This document shows, in pieces, positions 22,473-32,842 of a stretch of DNA of 64,000 nt. Source of the stretch: Ceratothoa steindachneri (lineage: Eukaryota > Arthropoda > Malacostraca > Isopoda > Cymothoidae); assembly GCA_963969495.1 (NCBI GenBank), contig OZ018323.1:83337332-83401331 (forward strand). The letters are read 5' to 3'. The notes under the pieces are model-generated. The model had not been told where the DNA came from. It worked only from the letters and a program-made list of their open reading frames with translations, and ran no database searches. How positions within the stretch are numbered: the stretch's first letter is position 1; each line of letters starts with the position of its first letter. Both the position numbers and the translations under genes were made by a program.

Positions 22473-22558
22473 AAGGGGTCCCTCATTCAGAGGTTACCTG
22501 GCGTTTTCGAGACCGCTGGCTTCAAGCGTTTCCTTGTTATTCGCTCCACTGATGGCAA
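22473..22558 (+). repeat. Inverted 86-bp ORF1 segment inside copy E
   Basis: Reading + strand, this stretch encodes PLIQRLPGVFE and FKRFLVIRSTDGN, the start of the ORF1 core, while the surrounding element is on the - strand. In copies F, G and P this place holds about 400 bp of ORF1 N-terminal sequence. So a foreign, inverted piece of the same family replaces it. Confidence 0.8.
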
Positions 22559-23101
22559 CTGACCCTGGTCTTTTTACGGGGCGCAAACGCTAATCACTCC
22601 ACGCAGTAGACTGCTCTGCGAGGGGTGAGTACGAGGCCGATAGAACCAGCTGCCGCCATTTGAGGGCACTCCCGCCAAGTTACCTGGCTGCCCATTGGCA
22701 TGGCGGCCCCACCTTGGGCACGGCGTAAAATGGATAGAGATTGAAAGAAAAAAGAAAAGGGAAGTGAGGAAGGTGTGGATGGGGATGAAGCAAGTTTTTA
22801 AAAACCCACCACCCAAGACCGGAGCCTAGGTGCGAGGGAACGTTGTCCCCTCTCCTCTCAGCCCCGATCCGGGCTAGTTGGGTGAGACGAAGCTGGTCGG
22901 CATCTACCCTGTGAGATTAGAGGCCGACCAGAGAAAGTTGAAGGAGAGGTTGTAAGGAAAGTGAGGAAGTAGGGTAGAAATGCAGGCTGTCTGAAAGAAA
23001 GAGAAGAGGCTTAAGCTGAGCCCGGACGGGGCGCTGAGTTCCATCAACACGGCGTCCAGGAAGGTAAATCGCCGCGCCTCTTACGGGGCCCTGCGATAGT
23101 A

Positions 23102-23270
23102 TAGGAGCGACTGCCGCTGATAGGGAGATGGAGTCGCCGATGGCGTCTCCAAAGGTGGCGAAGGGCAGCCCCTTGTCCGCATGATGAAGGTGAGAGGGGA
23201 GCCCCTACACCGGTCGAAGGGCTTCCTCAATTTTCCTTGTCCTCCCCAACACCTTGGGAGGGCGAGGCTG
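23102..23270 (-). mobile_element. LINE-alpha copy D, continuation after copy E
   Basis: After the duplication at 23101 the sequence gcgactgccgctg at 23106-23118 continues the ORF1 N-terminal region where D stopped at 16721 (compare the same motif at 31169 in F). Similarity fades near 23270. The 330 bp up to 23598 show no gene. Confidence 0.6.
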
Positions 23271-23598
23271 CGCTCTGTGGCGGATTACCATGCGCTTTCC
23301 CACTATTGCCCTCTGTTGTAATCATATTATAAAGAGAAAAAAAGGAAATCGTGGAAAGTAGATACTGTGACCTCCGAATGCGTTGGGTGGTATTTACACA
23401 TAATCGGGCTCGGTCCAGCGTTGATGGGCTTTCCTGACCAGGCCCACCATTCAAGCTAAATAGTCCTGGAGCATAAACAATAAAGGATGGTGCCGGTGTA
23501 GTCACCTTATGTGTACTGGAGGAAGGTGAGCAGAATCGACAGCCAACACACCCCGTACCTAATACTTGCCCTATCCAACTAGCTTTTGGCCCTCAACG

Positions 23599-24016
23599 CA
23601 GGGGTGACAAAAAACAAAATTTTTGTTTTTGTTTTTTCAAAAAACAAACATTAGAATAACGTAGAAAAAGAATAGCTATCTCTATTTTTATAATATTAAT
23701 AATTAATTAGTTTAATAATTATTAAGGTAAGAACAGATCACTGATCGAGAATTGTGGGTACCCATGATATCCATAACCTGTAGGAGAGATGAATTATTAT
23801 GAGTCAGTATCAGAGAAACAATCTTAATTTGATACATATTTGTAGAAATTATAAACATAAATATGAATTTTTAATAAAATAATGATAAGTAGCGTTCATT
23901 TCTTGACAAAAAAAAAAGCGTAATTTTGAAAAAAAACCCAGTTTTTCAAATTTCACTTGAAAAAGCCCCCCCTCCCCCAGGTATAAACCCCGGTTTTTTT
24001 TTATTTACCAACCCTG
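23599..24016. mobile_element. Possible hAT-like MITE, 418 bp
   Basis: AT-rich block with ends CAGGGGTG (23599) and CAACCCTG (ending 24016), which are nearly inverted, and with T- and A-rich subterminal runs. Flanks cctcaacg and cctcgcag share five of eight bases. No coding capacity. Weaker evidence than for the MITE at 16199. Confidence 0.42.
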
Positions 24017-24024
24017 CCTCGCAG

Positions 24025-24510
24025 ACGGTAGGGACCTAACGGTATACACTGCCATGCAGTCCATCAAGGCACCATGGCTACCGCCCCAAACTCTGTCCAG
24101 GTAGGAACAGTTCTCCTGGTACAAAGTTCGGGCAGAAAAGGTTGAGGGATAGCCGTAATAATAATAAATAATAATAACAACACTAATAGTAAAAATTAAT
24201 ACTACTATAAATAAATAATAATAAATATTGATAAATAATAATACTAAATAGGAAGAGGGATGATAATAACAATGTTTCTTATAATAATAATAACAATATT
24301 ATTATTTATAAATTTATAATAAAAAGGTACAGTGGTGCTGAGGGGAGAGGGGGAAGGTACCAACAACTTTTCAAGGCCCCATCAGTACAAGTTAACCCAA
24401 TGACAAGGATTTCCCTAGTGCGCATTCAAGCTGGGTGGATGTGCAGCTCCGCTAGGTACCACAGGCAACAGGCTACCCAGTGCAGCCCCGCTGCGGAGAA
24501 CTTCAACAAC
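24025..24510. repeat. Interspersed repeat R1, copy 2 (inverted relative to copy 1)
   Basis: Blocks at 24060-24150 and 24350-24480 match the reverse complement of 6395-6870. The AAT-rich core here is longer (24150-24320). Copy 2 begins next to the right end of the MITE at 24016. Confidence 0.6.
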
Positions 24511-24913
24511 AGCTACTCGTGTCCTACAAATTCGCCGCATAATGCTTTCAATCATATCCTTGTTCACACTTTTATGCACACGATAAACATCAACCCAGTC
24601 ATTCCTCACTCTATTTACTATTTTCAATATAAGCACCCTTCTCAAGTTACCCATTTGCACTCGTGATCTTCCCCCCCCCCCCCACCATACACCAACATAA
24701 TTTCATGCAGATTCCTGGCTTATTCCACAGATGAACCAAAAGAAAAAATACTACACCCATATACCGGTTTTTGCAAAAGCTTTGTTGGAATGGGTTTCAT
24801 TTATCTTTCGAGAGTTACGTGTGTGAGAAAAAAAAAATCCGTCAAACAAACTTAAAGTTCTACTTTTCTAGCGCGTCATTAAAACAGTTTCCATTGTGTG
24901 CACATGTGTCGAT
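24511..24913. other. No gene seen
   Basis: AT-rich sequence with a C-run at 24671-24682. It should include the 5' end of the split mariner element, but I could not place its terminal repeat. Confidence 0.4.
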
Positions 24914-24988
24914 ATGAAAGTGAAAAGAATCAAGATATCTGCTGTCAAACGCGCGGGTCAACGTCAGCCGGATGACCGTCCGAAGATC
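24914..24988 (+). pseudogene. Tc1/mariner transposase pseudogene, N-terminal piece
   Basis: An ATG at 24914 opens a short frame, and in the frame running into 24988 the sequence reads VNVSRMTV. The other piece begins at 31972 with TVHRVAERLKN, so joined through the duplicated target bases the two give the recognition helix of the paired HTH domain of a mariner-type transposase. The target duplication of LINE-alpha copy F (ACCGTCCGAAGATC here, ACCGTCCACAGAGTC at 31972) marks the split. The transposase family cuts and pastes its own element at TA sites. This piece alone has no function. Confidence 0.6.
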
Positions 24989-25135
24989 TTTTTTTTTTAA
25001 GGGGCTATCTGGCGACTGCCGACTTAGGCATAAGTCGCCGTAAAAAAAAACAGCCTAGTTCTAGGCTACTTTCAAAAAAATCGAACAGGAAACAACAATA
25101 ACAATAACAAAACAATAACAAAACAACAACTAAAC

Positions 25136-28100
25136 CTAGTTAAATGAAAGGGAGAAGGCCGGCCTTCCCCAAATAGTCAACAAGTCAATGTGCACGAATC
25201 TGTCCCGAGTACAAGGGACAGGCGGTAGCGACCCCGCCAATCCCGGTACCAGGACAGGTATCATGCGCGAAGATCCCCCAGACTGGGACATTCGACAAGA
25301 AAGTACCGAACAGTCTGGGGGACGACGCAGTCGTTGCAAAAGTGCGCTGGCGAGCGCTCCATCAAATAGCGATGCATCACACGAGTGTGTCCGATTCGGA
25401 GACGACAGAAAGCAACCTAAAGCCGCCGCGGCATTGGGGAATAGGTCTATGGGAACAGTCGCGGCGCAATGGCACGCAACTTTAAGTTCCCTTCGACCGT
25501 CTCCCATCTTCTTTGCCAAGCAGTCCGAAGAGCTGCCCGTATTCATGCCATGTAGTCGGTGTGAGGAAGAGCGAAACGCTGGTCCGGTCGCAGAGTCCTC
25601 GCGGACTCTTTGGCGCGCTCATTCCCCGCAATTCCTACATGTCCAGCAACCCAGCAGAAGATAATCTCGACATCTGTCCGGCTCGCCAAAACCGTGGCGT
25701 CACGGATATCGCGAACCAGGAGATGCGTAGATTCCAATGCCCCGAGAGCACTCAGGGCACTTTGTGATTCGCTATAGATCACAATCCGTTCTCCGAACCG
25801 GGCACGTGGCGTAATCTCCCGTACCGAGTGGTGTATTGCCACCAGCTCGGCCGTGAAGACAGACGCAGCGCCTGGTAGAGCCCCGCTGACTTCAAACAGA
25901 GGGGATACGGCGTGGAAGCCGACCCCCTCTTGGGACTTGGAGCCATCCGTATACACTGGCACGGTTCCAGCGTGACACGATGTGTGCTCCAAAAAGGTCG
26001 AACGCAATACTCCCGGCGCAGTACAAGCTTTGGGAGCAGAGGCGTGGCGACAAATAGCCAAATGTGGTACCCTCCAGGGTTGCGTCTTGGGCAGAACCAG
26101 GGGCGCCACCGGCCCAAGAGCTATATCTACCTCTAGAAGGAGTTTCCTGGCCCTAAACCCAAAGGGCTTAGGGTATGACTGGCGTCTCTCGGCGGCATAG
26201 GCCCCATCGAGATCAGCTGCGGATGCAGTGAGAGCTGTTGGCGACTGAGGGAGGCGCCGGGCTCGCGCGTACAGGCGAGTGATACACTGCACGCGGCGCA
26301 GAGCGAGTGGCAACTCCCCAGCATCGACCAACAGGCTCTCAATGGGGAATGTGCGGAAGGAACCGGTCGCAAGGCAAAGGCCGGTGTGGTAAATCAAATC
26401 CACCTTCCGCAATAGACGCTCGGCTGCGGATGCATAAAACTCGCACTCGTAGTCGAGCTTCGGGCGAACAAAGGATCGATAAAAAAGTAGGGCAGTAGCC
26501 CTATCAGCGCCCCAAGCGCTGAACGTCACGGAACGGAGAATGTCCATGGCGCGGGTACAAGAGACCCTAAGGCTGCGAATATGAGCCTCTCAGGTGAGGC
26601 GTCGGTCGAATACAAGACCAAAAAAAAACAGGGCGACTCAACCACATCCAGGACCACCCCATTAAGAAACAAATCTGGGTCGGGGTGAAGCCGTGGATGG
26701 CGGCAGAAGTGCACCACCTTAGTCTTGACTAAGGAAAACCGAAACCTGTGCGGTTCGGCATAGCGAGAGAGGCGGTTCAATGCCTGTTGGAGTCAACGCT
26801 CCAGTTGGCATCTGGGCCGCACCAAAAGAGATCGAAAGGTAGTCCACGTAGAGCGTAGCTAGAACATCTTCCGGCAGCACCAAGGTGATGCAGTTGATGG
26901 TCAGGGCAAAGAGTGTGACACTGAGGACACTTCCCTGCGGGACACCCTCTTCCTGCTCCTTTGGGCCGGAGAGGGCTCCCCCCACCCGTACGCAGAATCG
27001 ACGATCTCGCAAAAATTCAGATATAAACATTGGGAGGCGTCCCCTCGCCCCCATCGTGTGGAGAGTCTCCATGATACCATATCGCTATGCGGTATCATAG
27101 GCCTTCTCCAGATCAAAAAACACCGTGGCGTAGTGCTGTCTACGAAGGAAAGCCTCGCAGACGGAATTTTCCAGTCGGAGCAGAGTATCCAACGTGGAGT
27201 GGAACTTGCGGAAGCCGCACTGTGCGGAAGACAGATAGCCTCCGCTGTCCAGGAAAAAGGCTAATCTAGCATTTACCAATTTCTCCATCAACTTTCACAC
27301 TCAAGAGGTTAGAGAGATTGGGCGGAAACCGGTCGGAGTAGAGTGATCTCTCCCCGGTTTGCGAAAGGCGAGCACAGTAGCGATTCGCCAGGAGTCTAGG
27401 AGCAGACTCTCCCCCCAGATCCTGTTGAACAAATCTAACAGAAAGGCCATGCCTCGCTCACCCAGGTGTCGAAGCATGGCGTACGGGACATCGTCCGGAC
27501 CATGGGCGGTGTCCGCGCACGAAGCGAGAGCGGAACGCAACTCACTCACAGTAAACTTGTCGTTGAAGGGTTCTCCGCCTCTGGAGGTAAAGTCCAGCCG
27601 GCGGCCTTCCGCGACATCACGACGTGCATTGAATGCTGGCGGAGCAGCATCACGGCTAGAGAATGCGGAAAAAACGGTCGCTAAGGATTCCGCCACGGAC
27701 GCGGGGTCCGAGATTGCGGTCCCATTCTCCTGGAGAACGGGAGGGAAGTCCTGCGAGAATTTGCCCCGAATCTTTTTGACTCGCTTCCACATCTCAGCTA
27801 AAGGGGTCTTCCCGTTAAGTGAAGACACGTATGCCCGCCAAGAGCGGCGGGCGTGCTTCGAAATATCCTGGAACCTAGCCCTAGCCCGACGAAATTCAGC
27901 GACAGTGAAATCGTTCGGGCGGCGCTTATAGCGCATGTAGGCATAACGCTTCTGTTTGAGGGCCGTCTCACACTCGGCCCTCAAAAATGAAGCGGTTCTC
28001 GGACAGTGATGCGTAAACTCATCCACGTTTAGGACACCCATCTCAAGCTCTTCGATCAGATCGGCAAGGACTTGCCCCCTGGGATTTATGGAGTAATCTT

Positions 28101-28626
28101 CCCAGAGAGGATGCCTGCCGTTCAGAATCTCCAAGCAAGAGATAGGGCCTCGGCAACCATGCCACGACGCGGTAGAAGTCCCCCGCGTCGAAGTCAGCTG
28201 ACGGTGGAATATACGCAGAAATGATAGTATACCTCCTATCCAGGAGCAGCTGCACGGCCACTTCCTGAAAGGAGGTATCTAAAGAGAAAGGAAGAACGGA
28301 GACATCATGCCGGATGTAAACCGCGCATCCCCCAGCCCGGCCATCCCGGGGTGAGGGGGCGCAAGACCCATATACCCCGGGAGGGCAGGCAGGGGGCACG
28401 CGCCTAGCATGGTCTCCTGCAAGAAGATAGCTAACGGGGAACGGGACGAGACGAGCCTCCGCAGCTCCTCCCAGTTGGCCCGGAGTCCACGGCAATTCCA
28501 TTGAAGGAATATGCCCTCCAGGCCTAGCTCGGAGGAGACGCGGGGGCCCTCCTCGAACTGAAGACCCTCACGGGAATGGCCGTACGCTTCCCGGGGGCAG
28601 AACCCCGGGCGCTGTTGGCCGGACAA
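25136..28626 (-). pseudogene. ORF2 pseudogene of copy F (endonuclease, RT, RNase H, zinc motif)
   Basis: On the - strand the endonuclease starts near 28530 (LQWNCRGLRANWEELRRL), but its second half is replaced: after 28100 the reading passes to ETALKQKRYAYMRYKRR, so about 300 bp with the SDH motif are missing. Linker and RT N-part are open at 28134-27301 (NGTAISDPASVAES, KPGRDHSTPTGFRPISLTS). RT palm at 27290-26720 is in shifted frames, with FDLEKAYDTA at 27115 and LYVDYL in place of YVDDL near 26835. RT thumb and RNase H are open together for 334 codons, 26547-25543, with YTDGSKS, TAELVAIHH, YSESQSAL and WVAGHVGIAGNER; the third acidic residue is in SES, where other copies have SDS. A TGA at 25543-25545 then cuts off the C-terminal zinc region. 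Confidence 0.85.
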
Positions 28627-29497
28627 AGCGCTGAAGGCGCCGTCGCCTTCGAGGACTTATTGGGGAAGGTTGGGGTCGCCATGCGAGTCTTTCCCTCCCT
28701 CCGCCTCGAAACCTTAGGCGGGCGTTGCAGCTTCGGAGGCAGGGGCCCTCTTTTCGAGGAACCACCGTCTCCGAGCCACTCGCTCCACCTCGGGGCGTGG
28801 GCGAAGGAGCCGAAGCTCCTTTGTTGCTGTCCTCCTTTCGGGGGACAGCTTTAGGAACCCCGGAATATGGCCTGGCGACCATCTTCAGGGTTGTTGCCTT
28901 CTGTGAGTCTAACGACTCGGTGGAGCCGCGTGGCCGTTTCGCCTTACGGGAAACGGTCACGTTCGGGGAAGAGGGGGGAGCCCTAATTTCCGCCAGCTTT
29001 ACCAGGGAAGCGCCAAGGTTGTGTAGAGCCCGCAGAAGGAGTCCGAATGGGCGTGGAAATAACCGTGCTTGTTGGCCTGGATAGGCCAGGAGGAGAGGGT
29101 GCCTAACTATTGAGGCATATGCCGTCCCAGGCAGAGCAGGGCGCACCAGGACCAAGTCCTTAGCCTCGCGGAATGAGAGTCGATCCAGGGCCTGAACGGC
29201 CAGGATTTCTTTCTCAAGGAGATATGCACCACATTGCTTCGAAGAAGCGGGGTGCGGCTCTCCGCAATTGACACACTTGGCCACACACGATTTGGACTTA
29301 TCGTCTGCGACCTTGGAGCAATTTACACATACTTCGGGTGACCCCGACTTTGCACGTCTACATGAGCGATCGTATGGCCGAAGCGGTGACAGTAATAGCA
29401 CCGCCGCGGAAGTGGCACGAATGCCTTCACGCAGTAGCGGTACCAACCGGCACGCACCGACTCAGGGAGCTTGTCACAGTCGAACGTGACGAAGAGT
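28568..29497 (-). pseudogene. ORF1 of copy F, C-terminal part with zinc knuckles
   Basis: A long open frame, 29446-28568, follows the first knuckle. The first knuckle CYYCHRFGHT lies in another frame at 29400-29370. Next come CVNCSKVADDKSKSC (C-x2-C-x4..C, with D in place of the usual H) and CVNCGEPHPASSKQC. The rest is a proline-, serine- and arginine-rich C-terminal tail ending PTAPGVLPPGSVRPFP. The frame's stop at 28568 lies 59 nt past the point where the endonuclease frame is already open (28626), so ORF1 and ORF2 overlap. At 29497 the ORF1 sequence stops in mid-domain, where the CR1 piece begins. Confidence 0.82.
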
Positions 29498-30424
29498 AAC
29501 AACAACAAGGAAAGAAGGTACCCTAGGAGACCTTACGGTCCATTCAAAGAGGGTACCTTTGGACTAGCAATCGAGCGGGCACATGGCTGCTCAATTGTTT
29601 AACGTCCCTAAACGGCCGCTTTTCAAGACTTTGTCTAGTCTTGACTTGAACTGGTCAACAGATTCACTGTTGACAACTTCCACTGGAAGTGCGTTCCACT
29701 TACCGCAGATACTGTAGGGGAAAAAATTTCAACTCAGATTGCAGTTGTAACTCTCCCGTTCAAGTTTGAAGCCGTGATTGCGCGTTCTGTTCTCTCTCAG
29801 TGTGAAAATATCCCGGTAGTCAACATTGTCGAACCCTCGAAGTATTTTGAAAACTTCGATGAGCTGACCACGCAGTCTACGGGTTTCCAGCGAGAACAGA
29901 TCTAATTCCCTTAGTCTATCCTCATATTTTTTTATGTCGGATAGAGAGAATCAGTTTGGTTGCCCTAGCTTGTACGCGTTCCAACCTTGCGATGTCCTTT
30001 CGAAACGAAGGACTCCAAAATTGTACGGCATACTCCAGGTGCGGCCGAACCAGGGAGTTGTACAGACAAAGTACTATCTCCCTGTTACGGTATCCAAACT
30101 GGCGCTTTATGTAGCCTAACATCCTTTGGGCTTTCTTCTCTGCCTCGATGCACTGTTTCGAGAACTTGAGGTCGCTAGTGATAGTAACACCCAAGTCCTT
30201 CTCAGTGTCGGTGGATTCAAGAGCAGTGCCCTTAAGGATATAATGAGATTGGGGGTTTCTGTAGCCGATATGCATTACTTTGCATTTCCCCACGTTAAAA
30301 GGCATTTGCCACGTGTCCGACGACTCCCCAATCTTCCCAAGATCTTCTTGCAGGCGGGCAGTATTTCCATCCTTTGCAACGTTCATACCAAGCTTGGTAT
30401 CGTCGGCAAATTTGGAAATCTTAG
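29498..30424 (-). pseudogene. CR1-type LINE 3' end (RT thumb and C-terminus) fused into copy F
   Basis: The - strand reads AKISKFADDTKLG (RT catalytic FADD box) just inside 30424, then an open frame 30386-29922 with DLGVTITSDLKFSKQC, KKAQRMLGYIKRQFGYRNRE and VRPHLEYAVQFWSPSFRKDI, followed after an A-run frameshift by ETRRLRGQLIEVFKILRGFD, WNALPVEVVNS and FKSRLDKVL before the stop. This is the C-terminal half of CR1/L2-group ORF2. A short 3' UTR ends in a GTTGTT-type tail (29498-29508 on the + strand), as in CR1-group elements. There is one in-frame TGA near 29730. It is a 5'-truncated copy. Confidence 0.88.
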
Positions 30425-31436
30425 CCCCGATGTCATCGAGGCTCCACCCTGTGCACTTTTGGTCTTAGTCAGGGGCTCCGCACACAGGGGGGTAGAGGGG
30501 CCAGATGTGCCGATCTTGGCTTAGGCGCCTACCAAAGTGGCAGCAGACCCATCCGTCCCCGCAGCACCCGCGGATGGAGAGGAGCCCCGAGTCTTTATAT
30601 TCTTCTTTTTAGGAGAGGAGGGCGGGGAATGAACCCGCTTCTCACCTCCGCCGGCAGAAGCCCCCATGCCAGATGGACCGGCCTCAGCCAGGTCCCTCTA
30701 CGAAATGGATAAGGTCCTGGTAGTCGTAGGGGCACCTGTCGGAGGAGATCCCTCCCCTCCTTGTACTGCCTCGGAGCCCTCAGCCGTTTGAGGAGGACCT
30801 TGCATAGGGGCGGATTCGGGTTCGGTGCTTGGCGCCGAGCCTGGATTCCCCCAAAGAAGGCCCTAGCGTCTGAGGCTGGGGTTACTCAAGGACCATGTGT
30901 GTCACAGGAGGGGCCTCCAGTTGGCCATCCCCTCCCAAGACATCCCAGGTCCCGTTGGCTGTATTGTCACTAGTCTTGTGTTGGGAGGCACAGGCCTTGA
31001 CCCCAACAAGGTTTAATATTCTTGCCAGCAGGTCTTTTGAGGGAAGCGATCGAAGGGGCCTGGCTTCCCTCTCCCCCCTAAGGGGGTTTGCCCTACCGAG
31101 CCGCTTACACGAGGGGCGGTCGGCAATGGGCTGCCTGCTGGCTTTCTTGGCAGTCCCCTTGGAAAGAAAAGAGGGGACTGCCGCTGGAAAAAGGGAGGTG
31201 CCCGAAAGCACCTCCGGAGAAGGGGGTGAGGGGGAGTCCCCTGCACCCGTAAGCGAAGGAGAGAAGTAAGCCTCCTCTCCGGTTAGAGAAGTATGGAGGG
31301 TCCCCTGCGCAAGCACAGGGGGAGGGGGGGGGGGGGTGAACCTCCATTTTTTCGGTGGAGCTGCACGAGGGCGGCTCCGTCGTTGTTATAGGGAAAATTA
31401 AGGGGAGATGTTTTTTTTTTTTTGCATCATTGGGCA
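30425..31436 (-). pseudogene. ORF1 of copy F, N-terminal part
   Basis: The - strand open frame 31316-30882 encodes the N-terminal part: LAQGTLHTSLTGEEAYF, SFLSKGTAKKASRQP, GRANPLRGEREARPL and LPSKDLLARILN. A second stretch to 30425 holds the DMA..E and S-E-R-D-L-AEAG blocks and a lysine run, in other frames. The part is rich in P, S and G and probably unstructured. At 30424 it is cut by the CR1 piece in the bases ccccgatgtcatcgagg, just before the GPLIQ core. Confidence 0.72.
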
Positions 31437-31971
31437 TGGTGACCCTCTTTGTTTTACGGGACGCAATCGCTCACCACCTCTCGCAGTAGCCCGCACTGCA
31501 AGAGGTGCTGCTTACAGCCCCGGCAGAGCCAGGCGCCGCCATTTGGGATCACCCCTCCCGCCTGGTGGCCTGGCAGTCCGTCGGCATGGCGGCTCCACCT
31601 TGAACACGGCGTAAAAAAGATAGATTTTGAAGACAAGAGGAAAAGGGATGTGAGGAAGGTATGGGTGGGGATGAAGCAGGTTGTTAAAAACCAACCACCC
31701 CAGACTGGAGCTCAGGGGTTAGGGAACATTGTCCGCTCCCCCCTCAGCCCCGATCCGGGACGGTTGGCTGAGAAGAAGGTCAGCTTCTACCGTGTAGAAT
31801 TAGAGGCTGACCAGAGAAAGCTGTGGGAGAGGTTGTTTGAAAAGCGACGAAGTAGGGAAGAAATACAGGCTATCTGAAGGAAGGAAGAGTGGCTAAGCTA
31901 GGGCCGGACGGAGCGCTGGATACCGTCAGCACGGCGGCAAGGATGGCAAATCGCCGCGCCCCTTACCGGGG

Positions 31972-32776
31972 ACCGTCCACAGAGTCGCGGAGAGGCTCAA
32001 GAATGTGGAAGACATCAACGATCGACCTCGTTCAGGCACACCGAGTTGTCAACCTTTTGGCTGCGCGAGAGAAAGACTTCGAGTGTTCCGAAGCTCAAAA
32101 TGACTGCGCTCGCGAAGATCATCTCGGTGGCGACGGTGTCCAGAGCCGTCAAAAAGGAGGGCGGCGAGAGATTGAGGTACGGGTAAAGGAAGGCCTATGC
32201 TCACCGACCGTATGCGAGAACGCCGGGAGCCCTGTCGTCGTCTTCTCGAGTTGAAGAGTCATGGCAATCGAATTCTCATTTTTCTGGTGAAAAAACCTTT
32301 GCAGTCGATTGGGTCAACAACAAGCAGAACGACCGTATTGTAAGCTTCGGCCAGGACATCTCCCATGTCCGAAACGTGCCCAAGTCCAAGTAACCAGCCT
32401 CCGTAATGATGCTCAGCGTCGAATGGCCAGAAGATGCCGCAGGTGTGGTTCGCAGCCGATTACAGGAACATCTTGGCCACGAAAGTCCTGTCCTGGATGA
32501 AAAAGATCACGAAGAAGGCGGATTACATCTTTCTCCAGGTCGGTACAAGAATGGTTGGAGTCGAACATCAATTTCTGGCTAAAGGAGTTTTGGCCGCTGC
32601 AGTTGCCCGACCTCAATCCCCTCGACCACAGCGTCTGGGCGCCAGTCGAGGTCAAGACCTTGTCGACGAGCGGAAGTCCTCCTTCAACCGAGAAAGGACT
32701 TTGTCCGCATTGCATGTGCGGCCTTCAGGTCTCGCCTGGAGCGCGTGCTTGCCGCCGAGGGCGGTCACATTGATTA
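31972..32776 (+). pseudogene. Tc1/mariner transposase pseudogene, main part
   Basis: Continuation of the piece at 24914-24988. On the + strand, over at least three frames: TVHRVAERLKNVED, NDRPRSGTP (the GRPR-type AT-hook between the two HTH domains), MTALAKIISVATVSRAVKK (second HTH), LLELKSHGNRILIF, then GEKTFAVDWVNNKQNDRIV, VLSWMKKITKKADYIFLQ, LPDLNPLD and FRSRLERVLAAEGGHID at the end. In mariner enzymes the catalytic acids are in (S)DEK, LQDGA and SPDLNP(L)D. Here the first is GEK and the second is LQVGT, so both aspartates are gone; only the third remains. The protein would end near 32773 with a stop after LINITI in one frame. Confidence 0.85.
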
Positions 32777-32842
32777 ATATTACAATTTAAACACACATTT
32801 ATATGATAGTGAAACCACTGTATAGGAGCCAAAAGTTTAATT

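Larger units (their letters stand above)
16722..23088 (-). mobile_element. LINE-alpha copy E, full length with target duplication
   Basis: Bounded by the 13-bp duplication CCCTGCGAAAGTA (16709-16721) and CCCTGCGATAGTA (23089-23101). The T-rich tail is at 16722-16739, the 3' hallmark follows, and the 5' end is ttacgggg at 23081-23088. Total length is 6,367 bp, which fixes both ends of the family. Order on the - strand is 5' UTR, ORF1, ORF2, 3' UTR. It carries a deletion of about 130 bp in the RT and an inverted ORF1 piece in its 5' part. It lies in copy D. Confidence 0.9.
24989..31971 (-). mobile_element. LINE-alpha copy F, full length, with CR1 insert
   Basis: The poly-T tail (24989-24997) and 3' hallmark are at the left; the 5' end ccttaccgggg is at 31961-31971. 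Flanks are an imperfect 14-15-bp target duplication. Length is 6,983 bp because 927 bp of a CR1-type LINE (29498-30424) replace about 416 bp of ORF1. Sequence is close to copy G over long stretches, so both are from a recent wave. It interrupts a mariner transposase. Confidence 0.9.

Noticed and set aside
24989..31971. A fully active LINE-alpha copy
   Set aside because: Every copy, including E, F, G and P, has frameshifts, stops or domain losses in ORF1 and ORF2.
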